DNA of 61,309 nt from Scatosoma sp045588185 (GCA_045588185.1 JAZNDR010000087.1:1-61309), one strand, 5' to 3'; numbered from the stretch's first letter, positions 7,139-16,880 are shown. Notes: generated by a model from the sequence alone, not told the origin. Numbers and translations: made by a program.

Positions 7139-8152
7139 ATGGGTTATGCGTTGGAGAAAAGAATCATAGACCAAAAAGTAAAAACGGCAAAAACGGCGGT
7201 TGTGCTTGCCGTTGCGCTGTTATGCTGTGCGGGCTTGATTTTTTCCGCTTATTATCCGCCTGATAGTTGGAAATATTATTTCCAGCTTCCTCAAACGGGT
7301 GTAAGAGCTGATGGCGAATTGCGAATGCACTTCCTTGACGTGGGGCAGGGCGATGCAACCATTATAGAATTGCCCGACGGCAAAACTATGCTCATCGACG
7401 GCGGGAACGGAGAAACGAGCACCGCCGACACAGTGCTTCGCTATCTCAACGCTTTAAAAATAGACGAGCTTGATTACCTACTCGTTACGCACGCCGATTC
7501 CGATCATTGCGGATCGCTCGATACCGTGTTGAAATATAAGAGCGTAAAACAGGCGTTCGTACCCAACGCGGAAGAAACGGTCAACGCTGAATACGCAAGT
7601 TTTTATTCGGCACTGTTAGACGTGGGTTGCGAAATCATATACGCGGACAACAGTATCCGTTTAAGCGTTTACGCGGGTGAGTATCAATATAAGCTCTGTT
7701 TTCTTTCTCCGTCGGCATACGGTGCAGAGGAGAAAATTCCCGAGGAAGAAAGTAACGAAAATTCCGCAGTCGTTTGGCTGGATTATCACGGCGTGAGCAC
7801 GCTGTTTACGGGCGACGCGCCAAAATCGACGGAAGAAAAATTACAGTTCAACGACGGGATAGGGCTGTTTGACAATATGGAAGTGGAATTAGACAGCACG
7901 GAAATATTGAAGGTGGCGCACCACGGCAGTGCGGATTCGACGGGTGCGGAATTTCTTGGTTATCTGCACGCGCAAACGGCGGTAATATCCTGCGGTGTAG
8001 ATAATCCGTACGGACACCCGATGTCGGAAACGCTGAACGCACTTACCGCAAACGGCACGGATATTTACCGTACCGACCAACACGGCGGTATTATCGTTAG
8101 CATACCCAAGGAAGAAAATAAATGGACGGTGCAAACTTACGGGAAAACGTAA
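7139..8152 (+). CDS. Membrane-anchored ComEC/Rec2-like metallo-beta-lactamase domain protein
   Basis: The product is 337 aa. One N-terminal transmembrane helix (about 20-38) precedes a metallo-beta-lactamase fold: FLDVGQGDATI (65-75), metal motif THADSDHCG (117-125), a later Asp in FTGDAP, and AHHGS. This arrangement is that of the C-terminal domain of ComEC, but the ComEC channel domain is absent. Stand-alone forms are widespread in Clostridia and probably act as phosphodiesterases or nucleases outside the membrane. It follows mrp by 27 bases; a promoter for ecfA lies after it. Confidence 0.85.
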   Translation: MGYALEKRIIDQKVKTAKTAVVLAVALLCCAGLIFSAYYPPDSWKYYFQLPQTGVRADGELRMHFLDVGQGDATIIELPDGKTMLIDGGNGETSTADTVLRYLNALKIDELDYLLVTHADSDHCGSLDTVLKYKSVKQAFVPNAEETVNAEYASFYSALLDVGCEIIYADNSIRLSVYAGEYQYKLCFLSPSAYGAEEKIPEEESNENSAVVWLDYHGVSTLFTGDAPKSTEEKLQFNDGIGLFDNMEVELDSTEILKVAHHGSADSTGAEFLGYLHAQTAVISCGVDNPYGHPMSETLNALTANGTDIYRTDQHGGIIVSIPKEENKWTVQTYGKT

Positions 8153-8193
8153 AAAGTTTTCACAAAACAATACGTAATTTCACGAAATTTTCA

Positions 8194-8250
8194 TTGTAAT
8201 ATAAGGAAATTTTTGTTATAATAATAAAGCAAATTACCCGTCGCTTGACG
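8194..8250 (+). promoter_or_regulatory. Promoter and leader hairpin of the ecfA gene
   Basis: TTGTAA (8194-8199), 17-bp spacer, TATAAT (8217-8222). A small stem-loop, CCCGTC-GCTT-GACGGG (8235-8250), lies in the short leader before GAAGGG and the ATG. Confidence 0.65.
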
Positions 8251-8266
8251 GGCACACGAAGGGCGT

Positions 8267-10120
8267 ATGGAAGCAATCAAATTTGAAAAAGTACATTTTT
8301 CCTACCGTAGCGAGGAAGAGGAATCGGAAAACGACGTGTTCGGTTTCGATTCTGCTTTTGCGCTCAGCGGTATTGATTTTTCCGTGCGAGAAGGCGAATT
8401 TGTCGCCGTGCTGGGGCATAACGGAAGCGGTAAATCCACGCTTGCACGTTTAACGAACGGCTTGCTCCGTCCTGCTTCGGGCAATATTTCCGTGCTCGGT
8501 ATGGACGCGAGCGATGAGAAAAATCTATTCGAGATACGCAAAAACGTGGGAATCGTTTTCCAAAACCCCGACAACCAAACGGTCGCTTCTATCGTAGAGG
8601 ACGACGTGGCGTTCGGACCTGAAAATATCGGCGTACCCCGCGAGGAAATCGGTCGGCGAATTGAATTTGCGTTAAATGCCGTGGGTATGAGCGAGTACCG
8701 TCATTCCACGACCACCCGACTTTCCGGCGGTCAAAAACAGCGTATCGCTATTGCAGGCGTGTTGGCGTTAAAGCCCCGCGTTATGATTTTAGATGAATCG
8801 ACGGCGATGCTCGATCCGCGCGGCAGAAAAGAAGTAATGGACGTGGTGTTGAAGCTGAACAAAGAGGAAAACATCACGGTACTTTTGATTACCCATTTCC
8901 CCGAGGAAGCGTTACTTGCCGACCGTGCTATCGTAATGAATAAAGGGAAAATCGTGATGGAAGGCAAGCCCGAAGAGGTGCTCACGCGCGAGGATGAATT
9001 GCAGGAATGCGGTCTTACGCTTCCCCGCCAAATAGCGATTTGTAAGCAATTAAATAGGCTCGGTATCGCGGTATCGCCTACTTTCGACATGGAAAAATTG
9101 GCGGACGGAATTGCAACGGCGTTGCAAAACAAGGGGGCAGGTACGCGTTCAACCGCTTTTGATAAACAGGATAAGCCCGTAATAACGGCAACCGACGAGG
9201 ACGGAAAAATTACGGCGCGTAACCTCTCTTTTACCTATAATCCGAGATCGCCGTTTGCTACGCACGCATTAAACGGCGTGGATTTAACGGTAAACACAGG
9301 CGAATTTTTCGGTATTATCGGACATACGGGCAGTGGCAAATCTACTTTCGTTCAGCACTTGAACGCGCTTTTGAAATTGCCCACAGCAGAAAAGAAATAT
9401 AAACCCAAAAAACGCAAAAAGAACGAGCCTGTTTTGCCTCAACCGACCTTGACGGTCGGCGGGTACGACCTTACCGATAAAACCACCGATTTTAGAGCCT
9501 TGCGAAAAGACGTGGGTATGGTGTTCCAATACCCCGAATATCAGCTTTTTGCCGAAACGGTATTCGAGGACGTTGCGTTCGGGTTAAAAAATTTCCGTCC
9601 CGATATGACGGAAGAAGAAACGCTTTGCGCCGTGCGCGAGGCAATTGAAACGGTCGGGCTTGATTTTGACGCCGTCAAAAACGGATCTCCGTTCGAGCTT
9701 TCGGGCGGTCAGCGCCGTCGCGTGGCGATTGCGGGCGTTATCGTAACCAAACCGAAAATTCTCGTGTTGGACGAACCTGCCGCAGGGTTAGATCCGCTCG
9801 GCAAACAAGAAATTATGCGCTTGCTTCATAAAATTCACGCCGATTGGTGTAAAACGGTTATCGTCGTATCGCACGATATGGACGAGATTGCGGAAAATTG
9901 CACGGGCGCGGCGATTTTTTCAGACGGTAAGATACTCGCTTGCGGTACGCCGAAAGCATTGTTTTCCGACCGTACGCTTGCGGATAACGCAGGCTTGGAT
10001 ATTGAGTTTACGGCAAAGCTTGCCGAACGGTTGCGCGCGCGTGATGTGCAAATAGATTGCGACCTTACCACGGCGGACTTCTTGCGCAAGGTGGCGGAAG
10101 GGGGGGACGAAAATGCGTGA
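8267..10120 (+). CDS. Fused ECF transporter ATPase (EcfA1-EcfA2 in one chain)
   Basis: At 617 aa this is two complete ABC ATPases in one polypeptide; the usual form is two proteins of about 280 aa. Domain 1 has Walker A GHNGSGKST (50-58), signature LSGGQ (152-156) and Walker B ILDEST. Domain 2 has GHTGSGKST (352-360), LSGGQ (478-482) and LVLDEPAAGLDP. The linker (about 280-312) is low in structure and contains a repeated DNA word described separately. Domain 2 carries a basic insert (KKRKKNE, ~381-387). It overlaps ecfT by 8 bases. The pair energises vitamin or metal uptake with S-components encoded elsewhere. Confidence 0.92.
   Translation: MEAIKFEKVHFSYRSEEEESENDVFGFDSAFALSGIDFSVREGEFVAVLGHNGSGKSTLARLTNGLLRPASGNISVLGMDASDEKNLFEIRKNVGIVFQNPDNQTVASIVEDDVAFGPENIGVPREEIGRRIEFALNAVGMSEYRHSTTTRLSGGQKQRIAIAGVLALKPRVMILDESTAMLDPRGRKEVMDVVLKLNKEENITVLLITHFPEEALLADRAIVMNKGKIVMEGKPEEVLTREDELQECGLTLPRQIAICKQLNRLGIAVSPTFDMEKLADGIATALQNKGAGTRSTAFDKQDKPVITATDEDGKITARNLSFTYNPRSPFATHALNGVDLTVNTGEFFGIIGHTGSGKSTFVQHLNALLKLPTAEKKYKPKKRKKNEPVLPQPTLTVGGYDLTDKTTDFRALRKDVGMVFQYPEYQLFAETVFEDVAFGLKNFRPDMTEEETLCAVREAIETVGLDFDAVKNGSPFELSGGQRRRVAIAGVIVTKPKILVLDEPAAGLDPLGKQEIMRLLHKIHADWCKTVIVVSHDMDEIAENCTGAAIFSDGKILACGTPKALFSDRTLADNAGLDIEFTAKLAERLRARDVQIDCDLTTADFLRKVAEGGDENA
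9134..9160 (+). repeat. Interspersed short repeat inside ecfA linker
   Basis: Starts GGGGCAGGTACGCGTTCAA and continues for 8 more bases. It matches the copy at 16831-16857 except for one base. Here it is read as G-A-G-T-R-S in the linker between the two ATPase domains. Confidence 0.6.
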
Positions 10121-10925
10121 CGTTTCTTTCGGTCAATATTATCCCGCGCAATCCTTCGTGCATAAATGCGACCCGCGTACAAAACTGCTCTTCCTCATCG
10201 CTTATATCGTTGCGATATTTTTAGCAAAGAATTTTTACGCGCTCGGCGGGTGCGCGCTCGTGTTTTTCGTGATAGCGGCGTTTTCGGGCGTCCCCTTTAA
10301 AAGCCTGTTGCGCTCGGTCAAAGGCGTGTTGTTTTTGCTGTTTTTTACAGCGGTGCTGAATTTGTTTTTCTATTCGGGCGAAACGGTGCTTTGGTCGTGG
10401 AAATTTATCACGATTACAAAAGAAGCAATCTTCTTCACTCTGTTTTTGGCAGTGCGCTTGTTTTTGTTGGTGTTGAGTTCGGCAGTGCTCACGCTTACCA
10501 CCACCCCCGTCGCACTTACCGACGGTATCGAAAGCTTGCTTAAACCCTTGAAATATATCCGATTCCCCGTGCATGAGCTTGCGCTTATTATGTCGATTGC
10601 CTTGCGGTTTATTCCTATTTTAACGGACGAAACGGGGCGCATTATGAACGCACAAAAGGCGCGCGGAGCGGACTTTGAAACGGGTGGTTTGATAAAACGG
10701 ATAAAGGCGATCGTGCCTATCTTGATACCGCTCCTTATCAGTGCGTTCCGCCGTGCGGACGAGCTTGGCGACGCGATGGACGCGAGGTGCTATTCGGGCA
10801 GTAAAACCCGTACGAAATATAAAAAATTACGGTTTGGTTGGCGGGATATTGAATCGGCGGTATTGCTTCTTCTCTTGCTTGCGGGCGTAATTTTGTTGCG
10901 GGTATTCACCGCGCCCGTTATTTGA
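10113..10925 (+). CDS. ecfT: ECF transporter transmembrane subunit EcfT
   Basis: The product is 270 aa with about five or six membrane helices. The two cytoplasmic coupling motifs of EcfT are visible: KARGADF (Ala-Arg-Gly at 183-185) and MDARCYSG (222-229), which dock on the ATPases. It begins inside the last codons of the fused EcfA gene (8-base overlap), so translation is coupled and one EcfT is made per fused ATPase. Together they form the energising module. No substrate-binding S-component is encoded nearby. Confidence 0.93.
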   Translation: MRDVSFGQYYPAQSFVHKCDPRTKLLFLIAYIVAIFLAKNFYALGGCALVFFVIAAFSGVPFKSLLRSVKGVLFLLFFTAVLNLFFYSGETVLWSWKFITITKEAIFFTLFLAVRLFLLVLSSAVLTLTTTPVALTDGIESLLKPLKYIRFPVHELALIMSIALRFIPILTDETGRIMNAQKARGADFETGGLIKRIKAIVPILIPLLISAFRRADELGDAMDARCYSGSKTRTKYKKLRFGWRDIESAVLLLLLLAGVILLRVFTAPVI

Positions 10926-10935
10926 GGAAACGCCT

Positions 10936-11694
10936 ATGCGATACGTTTTAAAAATAGCATACGACGGCACGGCTTATGCGGGCTGGCAATGTCAAAAAAA
11001 TGCCGTCACCGTTCAAGAAACGATAGAACAGGCAATCGCTTCCGCACTCGGTATCACTTTGCGTATAACGGGTAGCGGGCGAACGGACGCGGGCGTGCAC
11101 GCGGCGGGGCAGACCTGCCATTTCGACGCAGACGGCATTACCGTTCCGCCTGAAAAAATTCCCGATTGCTTAAACCGTTTCCTGCCCGCTGATATTCGTG
11201 TTTTAGAGGGGTTTGGAACGGACGAAAGCTTCGATTGCAATCGCAGTGCGAAACGCAAAACCTATTGCTATTCCCTTTACGCTTCCGCACGAGAAATGCC
11301 CTTGCTCGAACGCTACGCCGTGCGCGTGGAATCCGCGCCTGCGCTTGATAAGTTACGAAAAACGGCAAAGCTATTCGAGGGCGAACACGATTTCAAAGCC
11401 TTTTGCGCGTCGGGCTCTTCCGTCAAAACGACGGTGCGGACGGTGTACGAAGTTCGCGTGGAAGAGGAAAGTTCTTACGGCTTGCGTTTCATAAAAATTT
11501 TCGTGACGGGTAACGGATTTTTATATAATATGGTGCGCACGATGGCGGGCGAGCTTCTCGACCTTGCAAGCGGAAAGCACACGAGGGAAAGTCTTGCGCT
11601 CGCCTTTGAAACGGGTAAGCGGGAATTGCTCGGTAAAACGATGCCCGCAAAGGGCTTGACCTTATTAGAAGTAAATTACGAAAAGGAAAAATAA
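10936..11694 (+). CDS. truA: tRNA pseudouridine synthase A
   Basis: The product is 252 aa, the usual length. The catalytic Asp51 is in GSGRTDAGVHA. Other family blocks are YDGTAYAGWQ near the start and NGFLYNMVRTMAG near the end. The enzyme makes pseudouridine 38-40 in the anticodon arm of tRNAs. The ecfA-ecfT-truA order is a familiar Bacillota arrangement, there as part of the ribosomal protein cluster; here the ribosomal genes are not beside it. Confidence 0.95.
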   Translation: MRYVLKIAYDGTAYAGWQCQKNAVTVQETIEQAIASALGITLRITGSGRTDAGVHAAGQTCHFDADGITVPPEKIPDCLNRFLPADIRVLEGFGTDESFDCNRSAKRKTYCYSLYASAREMPLLERYAVRVESAPALDKLRKTAKLFEGEHDFKAFCASGSSVKTTVRTVYEVRVEEESSYGLRFIKIFVTGNGFLYNMVRTMAGELLDLASGKHTRESLALAFETGKRELLGKTMPAKGLTLLEVNYEKEK

Positions 11695-11697
11695 TTT

Positions 11698-12582
11698 ATG
11701 GAACTTTACAGTTTATATCAAGAAGTCGTAGTCGGCGTCGCCTTTTTCAACGGCGACTCGTTCACGACTCGCCTTATCAGCCTACTTTCCGCTTTTGGCG
11801 TGTGGCTGGGGCTGTTTATATTGCAGGGCTTTGCGTTGCGCGCAATGGCGAAAAAGCGTGGGATTAAAAACCTCGCGCTTGCGTTTATCCCGTTTGCGAA
11901 TATCCTGCTCATCGGCAAAATCGCGGGGGATTGTAATATCTTCGGTCAAAAGGTAAAACGCGCGGGATTGTATACCATGCTCGCGCAAATCGTATTTACT
12001 TTGTTATACGGACTGATGACGGCTGCGGAACTGTATTTATACGCCGCGCACGGCGCACCCTCGCGTATCCAAGTAACCGAATTACATTACATCTACGACT
12101 GGCAGGGCTTGACGGGCTTTTCTTACGTCGCGCAAAAATTTATCGACGTCGGCTCGCTGATAGGCGGAATTGTACAACTCATTTATACGATATTGACGTT
12201 CGTACTCGTGATGGGTGTTTATAAAAGATACGCCCCGAGAAAAATTATGCTGTTGTCCATTCTCGAATTATTCCTTCCCGGGACTCGCTTTATCGCCTTT
12301 TTCGTATTAAGAAACCGCGAGCCGTTCGATTACGAGGGGTATATGCGCGCCCGCCACGAGGCGTATATGCGCCAATATCATCAGCAGTACGGCAACCCTT
12401 ACGGTAACCCTTATGCGAATCCGTATAACCGTAATCCCTATCAAGGCACACCGCAACAACAACCGCCAGAGCCGCCCGAAGACCCGTTTGGAGAATTTGC
12501 GTCGAACGGGAAATCAAGCGGAAAAACGGACGCGGAAACGGACAATGAAAATTCGAACGGACCCGACGAGTTTTTTAACTGA
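11698..12582 (+). CDS. Membrane protein with Asn/Pro/Tyr-rich tail, unknown function
   Basis: The product is 294 aa with about five hydrophobic segments in the first 210 residues. The middle loop reads AFIPFANILLIGKIAGD, as in small Clostridia membrane proteins of unknown role. From residue ~225 the tail is soluble and compositionally biased: repeated NPY units (YGNPYGNPYANPYNRNPY), then Gln/Pro, then acidic and Ser/Asn. It starts 3 bases after truA and is followed by a strong terminator, so it ends the ecfA-ecfT-truA unit. I cannot assign a function. Confidence 0.75.
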   Translation: MELYSLYQEVVVGVAFFNGDSFTTRLISLLSAFGVWLGLFILQGFALRAMAKKRGIKNLALAFIPFANILLIGKIAGDCNIFGQKVKRAGLYTMLAQIVFTLLYGLMTAAELYLYAAHGAPSRIQVTELHYIYDWQGLTGFSYVAQKFIDVGSLIGGIVQLIYTILTFVLVMGVYKRYAPRKIMLLSILELFLPGTRFIAFFVLRNREPFDYEGYMRARHEAYMRQYHQQYGNPYGNPYANPYNRNPYQGTPQQQPPEPPEDPFGEFASNGKSSGKTDAETDNENSNGPDEFFN

Positions 12583-12602
12583 AAACAGAATGAGAAAAAT
12601 AG

Positions 12603-12640
12603 GACGGAAAATAAGGAAAACTTATATTTCCGTCTTTTTT
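12603..12640 (+). terminator. Rho-independent terminator
   Basis: Stem GACGGAAA / TTTCCGTC (12603-12610 / 12627-12634), extended inside by ATAAG / CTTAT, followed by seven T. It ends the ecfA operon. Confidence 0.85.
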
Positions 12641-12664
12641 TGTGCAAAAAACGCGCCCAAACGG

Positions 12665-12694
12665 TTTACAGCATGCCCGCCGCTGTGGTATAAT
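12665..12694 (+). promoter_or_regulatory. Promoter of mnmE
   Basis: TTTACA (12665-12670), 18-bp spacer ending TGTGG, TATAAT (12689-12694), 38 bp before the start codon. Confidence 0.75.
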
Positions 12695-12732
12695 ATAAGT
12701 GTACGTTATAAGTAAACGAGGAGAATAGGCGT

Positions 12733-14073
12733 ATGATGGAAGAAAATATTTCAGCAATAGCAACCCCCGCGGGACGGGGTGGCGTAGCGATTGTCCGCGT
12801 GAGCGGAAAATCGGCGTTACAGCTTGCGGAAAAAATGTTTACGCCTACGGGGAAAACGCCCGTTTCCGCGTTCGAGCCCTACCGTATGTATACGGGTAAA
12901 ATCGACGGCGGGAACTTTTCCGACTTCGGTCTTTGCGTATATTTCAAAGCCCCTGCCAGTTACACAGGCGAGGATATCGTGGAATTTCACTGCCACGGCG
13001 GGGAGAATCTCGCACGCGGTATTTTGAAACAAACTTTCCGCTACGGCGCACGGAGCGCGGGTAAGGGCGAATTTACCAAACGCGCCTTTTTAAACGGAAA
13101 ATTATCGCTTGCTTCCGCCGAGGGTGTTGCGGATATGATCAACGGCGAGTCGGAAGCGGAAGTTAAGGCAGGTTACCTTTTATATAGCGAAAAATTGACG
13201 AACGAGGCAAGAGCTTTGCAGAGCGAACTCAAAACCCTGCTCGCAGGAATCGACGTTTCCGTTGATTACCCCGAAGAGGATATTGAGGAACAGCATATCG
13301 AGGAGCTCCGTATCTCTCTCATAAACTTAAAAGAAAAGCTGACGAAGCTCACGGATACTTACGAAACGGGCAAGAAAATCAAATCGGGCGTAACGGTGGC
13401 GATTTGCGGAAAACCGAACACGGGAAAAAGCTCGTTGCTCAATAGATTGCTCGGCTACGATAAAGCTATCGTTTCGGATATCGCGGGTACGACTCGTGAC
13501 GCGGTAGAGGGAACGATTGAAATTGAGGGCAGAAAATTCAACCTTTACGACACGGCGGGCGTGCGGGAGTGCGCGGATAAAATAGAAAATATCGGCATTG
13601 AACGCGCGGAAGCAATTATTCGTTCGGCAGACGTCGCGGTGTTCGTGGCAGACCTCGTTCGGGGGGTAGACGAAGAGGACGCACGCGTATTGGAAATGCT
13701 GAAAGGCAAACCGCTTATCAAGGTATTCAATAAAGCGGATATAAGCTCCGATGACACGGAAACGGACGCAGACGTTCATACCTCCGCCGTTACGGGCGAG
13801 GGAATATGCAAATTAAAAGAGCTGTTATACGAAAAGAACTTCGGCGATCGGGGCGAGGACGCGGCTTTCTTGATTGAAGAACGGCATTTCGACGCACTCA
13901 TGAGAAGCAAAACTTCCCTCGCGCTTGCGATAGAGGCTTGCGGTATGCAACCGCTCGATTTAATCGGTATCGACGTGAAAGCGGCTTGGGACGCGCTCGG
14001 CGAAATCACGGGCGAAACGGCGACGGAAGCTATCATTGAGGAGATATTTTCTAAATTCTGCGTAGGGAAATAA
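12733..14073 (+). CDS. mnmE: tRNA modification GTPase MnmE
   Basis: The product is 446 aa. The N-terminal folate-binding domain starts AIATPAGRGGVAIVRVSG. A helical part surrounds the G domain: P-loop GKPNTGKSS (226-234), then DIAGTTRD and DTAGV. The C-terminus is FCVGK, the conserved FC(I/V)GK ending whose Cys is catalytic. With MnmG it makes the cmnm5 modification of wobble uridines. Its usual partner mnmG is not in this window. GAGGAG precedes the double ATG; either Met may be used. Confidence 0.96.
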   Translation: MMEENISAIATPAGRGGVAIVRVSGKSALQLAEKMFTPTGKTPVSAFEPYRMYTGKIDGGNFSDFGLCVYFKAPASYTGEDIVEFHCHGGENLARGILKQTFRYGARSAGKGEFTKRAFLNGKLSLASAEGVADMINGESEAEVKAGYLLYSEKLTNEARALQSELKTLLAGIDVSVDYPEEDIEEQHIEELRISLINLKEKLTKLTDTYETGKKIKSGVTVAICGKPNTGKSSLLNRLLGYDKAIVSDIAGTTRDAVEGTIEIEGRKFNLYDTAGVRECADKIENIGIERAEAIIRSADVAVFVADLVRGVDEEDARVLEMLKGKPLIKVFNKADISSDDTETDADVHTSAVTGEGICKLKELLYEKNFGDRGEDAAFLIEERHFDALMRSKTSLALAIEACGMQPLDLIGIDVKAAWDALGEITGETATEAIIEEIFSKFCVGK

Positions 14074-14108
14074 TAACGAACAAAAGATAAGGGATAGGAA
14101 TATACGCT

Positions 14109-14996
14109 ATGGTAAATTTGGATTTGTACAGAGTATTTTATACAGTCGCAAAATGCGGCAGTCTGACGAGGGCGGCGGAAGAGCTGTTTATTTCACAGCC
14201 CGCCGTTTCGCGTTCGATAAAGCAACTCGAAACCCAGCTCGGCGTTTCGCTGTTTACCCGAACACACCGCGGTATGCAGCTTTCCGCACAGGGCGGAAAA
14301 ATGATATTCGACGAAGTGGAACGCGCACTGAACCTTTTAGAGGAAGCGGAAAACCGTATCTCGGAAATGAAGACTTCCGCCACGGGCACGATTCGTATCG
14401 GTGCAAGCGATACCATTTTCGAATATTTCCTCGCTGATAAAATCGTCGCTTTCCACGAGCGTTTTCCCGCCGTTAAAATCGACCTGCTCGCCGATTTCAC
14501 GCCTGACACTATCGAGAAATTGAAAGCGGATAAATGCGACGTGGCGTTCGTGAATTTACCCATATCTCCCGACCCCGAATTAAAACTCTACGGCAACTGT
14601 ATGCGCCTTAACGATATTTTTATTACGGGAAACAAATTTTCCGAGCTTTCCAAAGGCACAGTTCCGCTTGCACAGTTAAAGAAATATCCGCTGATTTTAA
14701 TGGATAAAAACACAGTCGCACGCCGTTCGTTGGATAACTTTTTCAATTCCTTGGGCGTTGCCCTGCCCCCGTCTATCGAGGTGGGGAGCTGGGATCTTAT
14801 GAAACGGCTGGTAACGCACGGCATGGGTATCGGCGTAATCCCCAAAGAATACGTTACCGAGCAATTATCGGACGAAACGCTGTTCGAGGTGCGCACGGAT
14901 ATACCGCTTCCCGCCCGTTCAGTGGGAATGTTACTGCCCCGCCACGCGCCTATTTCTTACGCGTTGCACTGTTTCATCGACGGCTTCCGTCAATAA
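14109..14996 (+). CDS. LysR-family transcriptional regulator
   Basis: The product is 295 aa. An N-terminal winged HTH (FYTVAKCGSLTRAAEELFISQPAVSRSIKQLE) is followed by a periplasmic-binding-like effector domain from residue ~90 (GTIRIGAS). It lies between mnmE and lepA on the same strand with short gaps and no clear terminator, so it has no divergent partner to suggest a target. The inducer is unknown. Confidence 0.92.
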   Translation: MVNLDLYRVFYTVAKCGSLTRAAEELFISQPAVSRSIKQLETQLGVSLFTRTHRGMQLSAQGGKMIFDEVERALNLLEEAENRISEMKTSATGTIRIGASDTIFEYFLADKIVAFHERFPAVKIDLLADFTPDTIEKLKADKCDVAFVNLPISPDPELKLYGNCMRLNDIFITGNKFSELSKGTVPLAQLKKYPLILMDKNTVARRSLDNFFNSLGVALPPSIEVGSWDLMKRLVTHGMGIGVIPKEYVTEQLSDETLFEVRTDIPLPARSVGMLLPRHAPISYALHCFIDGFRQ

Positions 14997-15014
14997 TCAT
15001 CAAAGGGAAATTAT

Positions 15015-16823
15015 ATGGCAAACCCCAACTCGCTTATTAGAAATTTTTGTATCATCGCACACATTGACCACGGTAAAAGCACCCTTGCCGATCGCTTGAT
15101 CGAACGCACGGGTCAGGTTTCCACACGCGATATGGAAGAACAGTTGCTTGATAGTATGGACATTGAGCGCGAGCGCGGTATTACCATCAAGCTCACGCCC
15201 GTTAGAATGTACTATACCGCCAAGGACGGTCAGGAATATATCTTTAACCTAATAGACACTCCCGGCCACGTAGACTTTACTTACGAGGTTAGTCGCTCGC
15301 TCGCGGCGTGCGAAGGCGCTATTTTGGTTGTAGACGCCACGCAGGGCGTGGAAGCGCAAACGCTTGCCAACGTATACCTTGCCTTGGAAAACAATTTGGA
15401 AATTTTGCCCGTTATCAATAAGATAGACCTGCCTAGCGCAAGAATAGAGGACGTAAAAAAGGAAATCGAGGAAGTAATCGGCTTGGACGCGGACGGCGTA
15501 CCCTGCGTTTCCGCGAAAGAGGGCACGAACATCGGCGACCTGTTAGAAGCGATAGCGCAGAGCTTTCCCCCGCCTGAGGGCGACACCGAAGCTCCGCTTA
15601 AAGCCCTTATTTTCGATAGCTATTACGATAACTATAAAGGGGTTATTTTATTCGTCCGAGTTAAGGACGGCGAGGTAAAGGTCGGAGATAAAATCAGAGC
15701 GTTTTTATCGAGCACCGTTTACGACGTAACGGAAGTGGGCGTGTTTGCGCCCAACCTCTTCCCGAAAGATAAATTGAGCGCAGGCGAGGTAGGATATATC
15801 GCCGCTTCCATCAAATCTATTCAAGACGTCGCGGTGGGCGACACGGTCGTTTCCGCAACCAACCCCGCCAAAGAACCGCTCCCCGGTTATAAAAAAGTCC
15901 AACCTGTCGTATTTTGCGGTATCTATCCCCTGGACGGCAGTAAATTCAACGACTTAAAAGAGGCTATCCTCAAATTACAGCTCAACGACGCGTCGCTCAT
16001 TTTTGAGCCCGATAACTCGGTCGCGCTCGGCTTTGGCTTCCGTTGTGGGTTCTTGGGACTTTTGCATATGGAAATCATACAAGAGCGTATTGAACGGGAA
16101 TTTAATTTGGACATTATCACCACCGCGCCAAGCGTTAGCTATCTCGTGCATAAAACGAACGGAGAAGAATTTTTCGTTGATAACCCTTCGCATTTGCCCG
16201 AGGCGTCCGACATTGAATATATGGAAGAACCTATCGTTAAAGCGGAAGTATACACCCCGCCCGATTATATGGGCCCGATTATGGACCTTTGCAAGGAAAA
16301 GCGGGGCGTGTTTAAAAATATGACCTATATCGACGAGCGGAGAGTAAAGCTCGAATATACGCTTCCGCTCAACGAAATCGTTTACGATTTCTTCGACGGC
16401 TTAAAATCCCGCACGAAAGGGTATGCGAGTTTCGATTACGAGCTTGCGGGTTATCAGCGTTCCAAGCTTGTGAAGCTGGATATCCTGCTCAACGGCGAGC
16501 TTTGCGACGCGCTGTCCATTATCGTATTCGAGGACAGAGCGTACGAACGGGGCAGAACGCTTTGCGAAAATTTAAAAGACGCCATTCCCCGTCAATTGTT
16601 TGAAATCCCCGTACAGGCGGCGGTGGGCGGAAAAATCATTGCCCGCGAAACGGTAAAAGCGGTCAGAAAAGACGTGCTTGCCAAGTGCTACGGCGGTGAT
16701 ATTACGCGAAAACGCAAATTGCTTGAAAAGCAGAAAGAGGGCAAAAAGCGTATGCGTAAAATGGGCTCGGTCGAAGTGCCCAGCGAAGTATTTATGGAAA
16801 TACTCAAAACGAATAAGGACTAA
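15015..16823 (+). CDS. lepA: Elongation factor 4 (LepA)
   Basis: The product is 602 aa, the usual length. The G domain is at the start: AHIDHGKST, DTPGHVDF and NKIDLP. The LepA-specific C-terminal region is visible in GGDITRKRKLLEKQKEGKKR. It is a ribosome-bound translational GTPase that back-translocates or assists initiation and assembly. lepA followed by hemW is a conserved order in Bacillota and is kept here. AAAGGGAAA precedes the ATG. Confidence 0.97.
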   Translation: MANPNSLIRNFCIIAHIDHGKSTLADRLIERTGQVSTRDMEEQLLDSMDIERERGITIKLTPVRMYYTAKDGQEYIFNLIDTPGHVDFTYEVSRSLAACEGAILVVDATQGVEAQTLANVYLALENNLEILPVINKIDLPSARIEDVKKEIEEVIGLDADGVPCVSAKEGTNIGDLLEAIAQSFPPPEGDTEAPLKALIFDSYYDNYKGVILFVRVKDGEVKVGDKIRAFLSSTVYDVTEVGVFAPNLFPKDKLSAGEVGYIAASIKSIQDVAVGDTVVSATNPAKEPLPGYKKVQPVVFCGIYPLDGSKFNDLKEAILKLQLNDASLIFEPDNSVALGFGFRCGFLGLLHMEIIQERIEREFNLDIITTAPSVSYLVHKTNGEEFFVDNPSHLPEASDIEYMEEPIVKAEVYTPPDYMGPIMDLCKEKRGVFKNMTYIDERRVKLEYTLPLNEIVYDFFDGLKSRTKGYASFDYELAGYQRSKLVKLDILLNGELCDALSIIVFEDRAYERGRTLCENLKDAIPRQLFEIPVQAAVGGKIIARETVKAVRKDVLAKCYGGDITRKRKLLEKQKEGKKRMRKMGSVEVPSEVFMEILKTNKD

Positions 16824-16830
16824 AAGGATA

Positions 16831-16857
16831 GGGGCAGGTACGCGTTCAATCGCTTTT
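16831..16857 (+). repeat. Interspersed short repeat between lepA and hemW
   Basis: GGGGCAGGTACGCGTTCAA plus 8 bases, 26 of 27 identical to the copy inside ecfA (9134-9160). It lies 8 bases after the lepA stop and upstream of the hemW ribosome site. Confidence 0.6.
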
Positions 16858-16880
16858 TACCGCTCCGCAAAGGAAAACAT

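Noticed and set aside
9284..9529. CRISPR or tandem-repeat signal
   Set aside because: No regularly spaced direct repeats with unique spacers are found here or anywhere in the window.
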